A program made the position numbers and the translations under genes. DNA of 64,000 nucleotides, from positions 1,426,001-1,490,000 of the forward strand of contig JADKFS010000001.1 of NCBI GenBank assembly GCA_016717335.1, in the 5' to 3' direction. Position 1 is the stretch's first letter, and each line of letters opens with the position of its first letter. The notes under the pieces were generated by a model that made no database searches, was not told the origin of the DNA, and saw nothing but the letters and a program-made list of their open reading frames with translations. This stretch comes from Candidatus Ribeiella danica. Its GTDB lineage: Bacteria > Chloroflexota > Chloroflexia > Chloroflexales > Roseiflexaceae. Below, one piece after another: positions 62,389 to 64,000 of this stretch.

Positions 62389-63078
62389 TCAGGTGGCGCG
62401 GTCCTCGATCTCCCAGGCGTGGTCGAGCACGTGCCAGGCCACGCGGCGCACGAAGTAGCGCGGCGCCCAGATCGCGCCGCCGCGCGGCCCGCGCTCGGGC
62501 AGCTCGCCGCGCACCGCGGCCGCCAGCGCGTCCCGGGCGGCCTGGTGGATGCTGTCGCGCTTCGCGTCCGAGCCCTCCGAATCAGGCTTCTCGAGCTTCC
62601 AGGCCAGCCGCGGCAGGTAGGCCGCCTCGACGTCCAGCACGTGCCGAACGATCTCGTCGAGGTCGCGCCCGCCGCCGCGCGGCCCCCGGCGCAGCTCCTT
62701 GCCGGTCGCCTCCCGCACCGCCGCGTCGAATGCCTGCCAGCACGCCCGCAGCAGCGCCTGCAATCGCCGCAGCTCGGCGTCGTCGATCGGCCGCGCGTCG
62801 CTCGACGGGGCGATGTCGGGGGCGCCAAAGTCGGTGGTCATGCTGCCGTCGAGCCGCTCGACCACCGCGAGCGCGGAGGTGTCGGCGGGCGCCTCGAACG
62901 CGATCCCGGCGGCGTGGAGCGCGCGGGCGTAGCGCGGCCCCGCGCCGGCCAGGGCCTGCAGCGCGCCAGCCTCGTCGCGCCCGACCCGACACCAGCCCGG
63001 CCAGTCGAGCGCGCCGGCGAACGTGCGCTTCTTGCCGACCTCCAGGTACACGGCGATGTCGCTCGAAGGGTGTGCCAT
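62389..63078 (-). CDS. DinB-like helical-bundle protein with N-terminal extra domain
   Basis: A 229-residue protein. Start ATG 63078 is set by GAGGAG. Residues about 80-229 look like a DinB/YfiT four-helix bundle, with histidines at positions suited for metal (VRHVLDVEAAYLPRL, WHVLDHAWEIEDR). The N-terminal 70 residues (DIAVYLEVGKKRTFAGALDW) form a small domain not typical of DinB proteins; GALDWPGW suggests an HicB-like or antitoxin-like beta fold. DinB proteins often bind nickel and act on small thiols, or have no known role. It is convergent with the permease gene. Confidence 0.65.
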   Translation of the reverse strand: MAHPSSDIAVYLEVGKKRTFAGALDWPGWCRVGRDEAGALQALAGAGPRYARALHAAGIAFEAPADTSALAVVERLDGSMTTDFGAPDIAPSSDARPIDDAELRRLQALLRACWQAFDAAVREATGKELRRGPRGGGRDLDEIVRHVLDVEAAYLPRLAWKLEKPDSEGSDAKRDSIHQAARDALAAAVRGELPERGPRGGAIWAPRYFVRRVAWHVLDHAWEIEDRAT

Positions 63079-63423
63079 TGTGTGTGCTCCTCTGTGCGTC
63101 AATCGAGGGCTGCGCCGCCCTCACGTCCCGCCGGGGCTGGCAGCACGCCCCGTGCTCCCGCCGCGTGTACGGGCGTTCAGTTGAGCGCCCCTACGGCTGC
63201 TCCCTTTCTCCGGGGCGCTGCGCCCCCGCTCCCCCAGCGCCTCCGGCAAATAATACCACGGGGCCGCGCGGCCCCAGCCGCCACCTATGGCGAGCTTGGC
63301 GCGGCGCGCACGCATGCGGTAGAATAACCGCACACATCGATTCCACATAACACAGGCGGCTGCTATCGGCAGCACCTGCGGTTGCGCATCGACGGCAGGC
63401 GCCTGAGCAAGAGAGGAATACAG
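63079..63423 (+). promoter_or_regulatory. 345-base gap with promoter of the last gene (63296-63325)
   Basis: TTGGCG (63296-63301) and TAGAAT (63320-63325) are 18 bases apart and lie about 100 bases before the start at 63424. Earlier parts hold the GC hairpins GGGGCGCTGCGCCCC and GGGGCCGCGCGGCCCC. No ORF of note is here. Confidence 0.45.
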
Positions 63424-64000
63424 ATGGGCAAACAGAAGAAAGGCCAGGGCAAGTCCGCTGTGGCGCTTGCGAAGCCGGTGGGCGGCATGGCGCTCGCGGC
63501 GGGCTGGCCGGTCTACGATGTGCTGCTGTCGCACGGCTGGGAGCAGCAGGCCGCGCTGATCACGATCCTGATCGCGCGCCGCTCCGAGAAATCCGGCAAG
63601 GTTGCGGCCGGCATGTTCCTGGTCGACCTGGCATGCCTGGGCGTGAAGAGCGCGCAGGTCAAGCTGTTCAAGGACGTGCCCGAGTACGTCGCCGGGCTGC
63701 GCGCCCACGCCCAGCGGCTGCAACCGATGGGGCCGGCCGACTTCAATCTGGCGGCGAAGATCATCTTCACTGGCCTGACGTACGCGGCCAGCCTTGGCTT
63801 CAAGCCCGACCCAGTGTTCGCGCAGGCCGAGCCGCTGCTCAGCGGCGCCGACCCGGCCGCTAGCCCGACGCCGGTGCCCACAGGCGGGCCGGAGGGCAAG
63901 CCGTTCTTCGTATCGGGGCCGAACGACAACCCGCGCCGGGTCGTCGACCACCTCACGCGGACGGTCGGCGTGGGCAACTTTCACTACATGGTCGGGATGG
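63424..64000 (+). CDS. Protein of unknown function (cut by window end)
   Basis: ATG 63424 follows GAGAGGAAT; 192 codons are open to the window end. After a basic N-terminus (GKQKKGQGKS) comes GWPVYDVLLSHGWEQQAALI, then ILIARRSEKSGKVAAGMFLV and DLACLGVKSAQVKLF. A hydrophobic core with a conserved-looking DLACLGVK block suggests a soluble domain known to me only as a hypothetical family, sometimes followed by SEC-C-type metal motifs; I cannot name it firmly. Later visible residues (FKPDPVFAQAEPLL, then PFFVSGPNDNP, GVGNFHYMVGM) continue without a stop. Function unknown. Confidence 0.6.
   Translation, partial: MGKQKKGQGKSAVALAKPVGGMALAAGWPVYDVLLSHGWEQQAALITILIARRSEKSGKVAAGMFLVDLACLGVKSAQVKLFKDVPEYVAGLRAHAQRLQPMGPADFNLAAKIIFTGLTYAASLGFKPDPVFAQAEPLLSGADPAASPTPVPTGGPEGKPFFVSGPNDNPRRVVDHLTRTVGVGNFHYMVGM

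Overview
This window is GC-rich bacterial chromosome. It carries about 48 protein genes or gene fragments on both strands. I see no rRNA, tRNA, CRISPR array, prophage or transposase gene. Gene content and style suggest the phylum Chloroflexota, probably class Chloroflexia: a very long cyclase/ATPase/TPR protein, a secreted protein ending in FMPLVKR, a zinc-ribbon plus beta-propeller membrane protein, and orphan GAF kinases. This placement is inferred from recognised families; no database search was made.

Layout. 1-4 kb: the end of a ComEC-like protein, a sigma-70-like factor, an alpha/beta hydrolase and a GAF histidine kinase. 4.4-9.9 kb: a soluble-adenylyl-cyclase-like protein translationally coupled to a secreted beta-helix protein. 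9.9-12.6 kb: radC, an acyltransferase and a Nudix hydrolase on the minus strand. 12.9-16.3 kb: pstSCAB phosphate uptake, whose PstB lacks key catalytic residues. 16.6-21.6 kb: an ECF sigma factor, pcm, an M50 protease, tpiA, an MgtC protein, a lone response regulator and a MarR regulator. 21.9-26.3 kb: lon, a DHH/MYG1-like protein and a CBS/zinc-ribbon protein. 26.6-30.0 kb: pdhA-pdhB-pdhC without an E3 gene. 30.2-34.9 kb: a cupin epimerase, a YraN protein, glutamate dehydrogenase, a small membrane protein and a flippase. 35-43 kb: a PQQ-propeller protein, a heterodimeric ABC exporter and pepF. 43.2-47.1 kb: a disrupted ligA, folK and a hydrolase. 47.2-51 kb: an HD-GYP regulator, two small HTH proteins and an acyl-CoA ligase. 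51.3-54.6 kb: a three-peptidase operon (S51, M20, M1). 54.9-64 kb: an aldo/keto reductase, a histidine kinase, a MacAB-type efflux set, a DinB-like protein and a partial unknown gene.

The most unusual content is repetitive DNA. Many junctions carry short tandem arrays of 7- or 8-base units, often with a second, near-complementary array nearby so that the pair folds as a hairpin. Two such elements lie in frame at the same point of the nucleotide-binding domains of the two adjacent ABC exporter genes. A third lies inside ligA, where the reading frame changes. Two copies of a MITE-like element with 24-base imperfect terminal inverted repeats (51090-51248 and 54643-54785) contain octamer arrays and differ in length by exactly two octamers. 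A separate family of GC-rich elements near gene 3' ends has stems that stay paired while their sequences differ between copies.

Regulatory sequence is readable in places. Extended -10 boxes (TGNTATAAT-like) recur. Three of them lie 6-8 bases before a start codon, suggesting leaderless mRNAs. The histidine kinase at 56131 and the efflux operon at 57950 share a roughly 40-base upstream motif, suggesting co-regulation.
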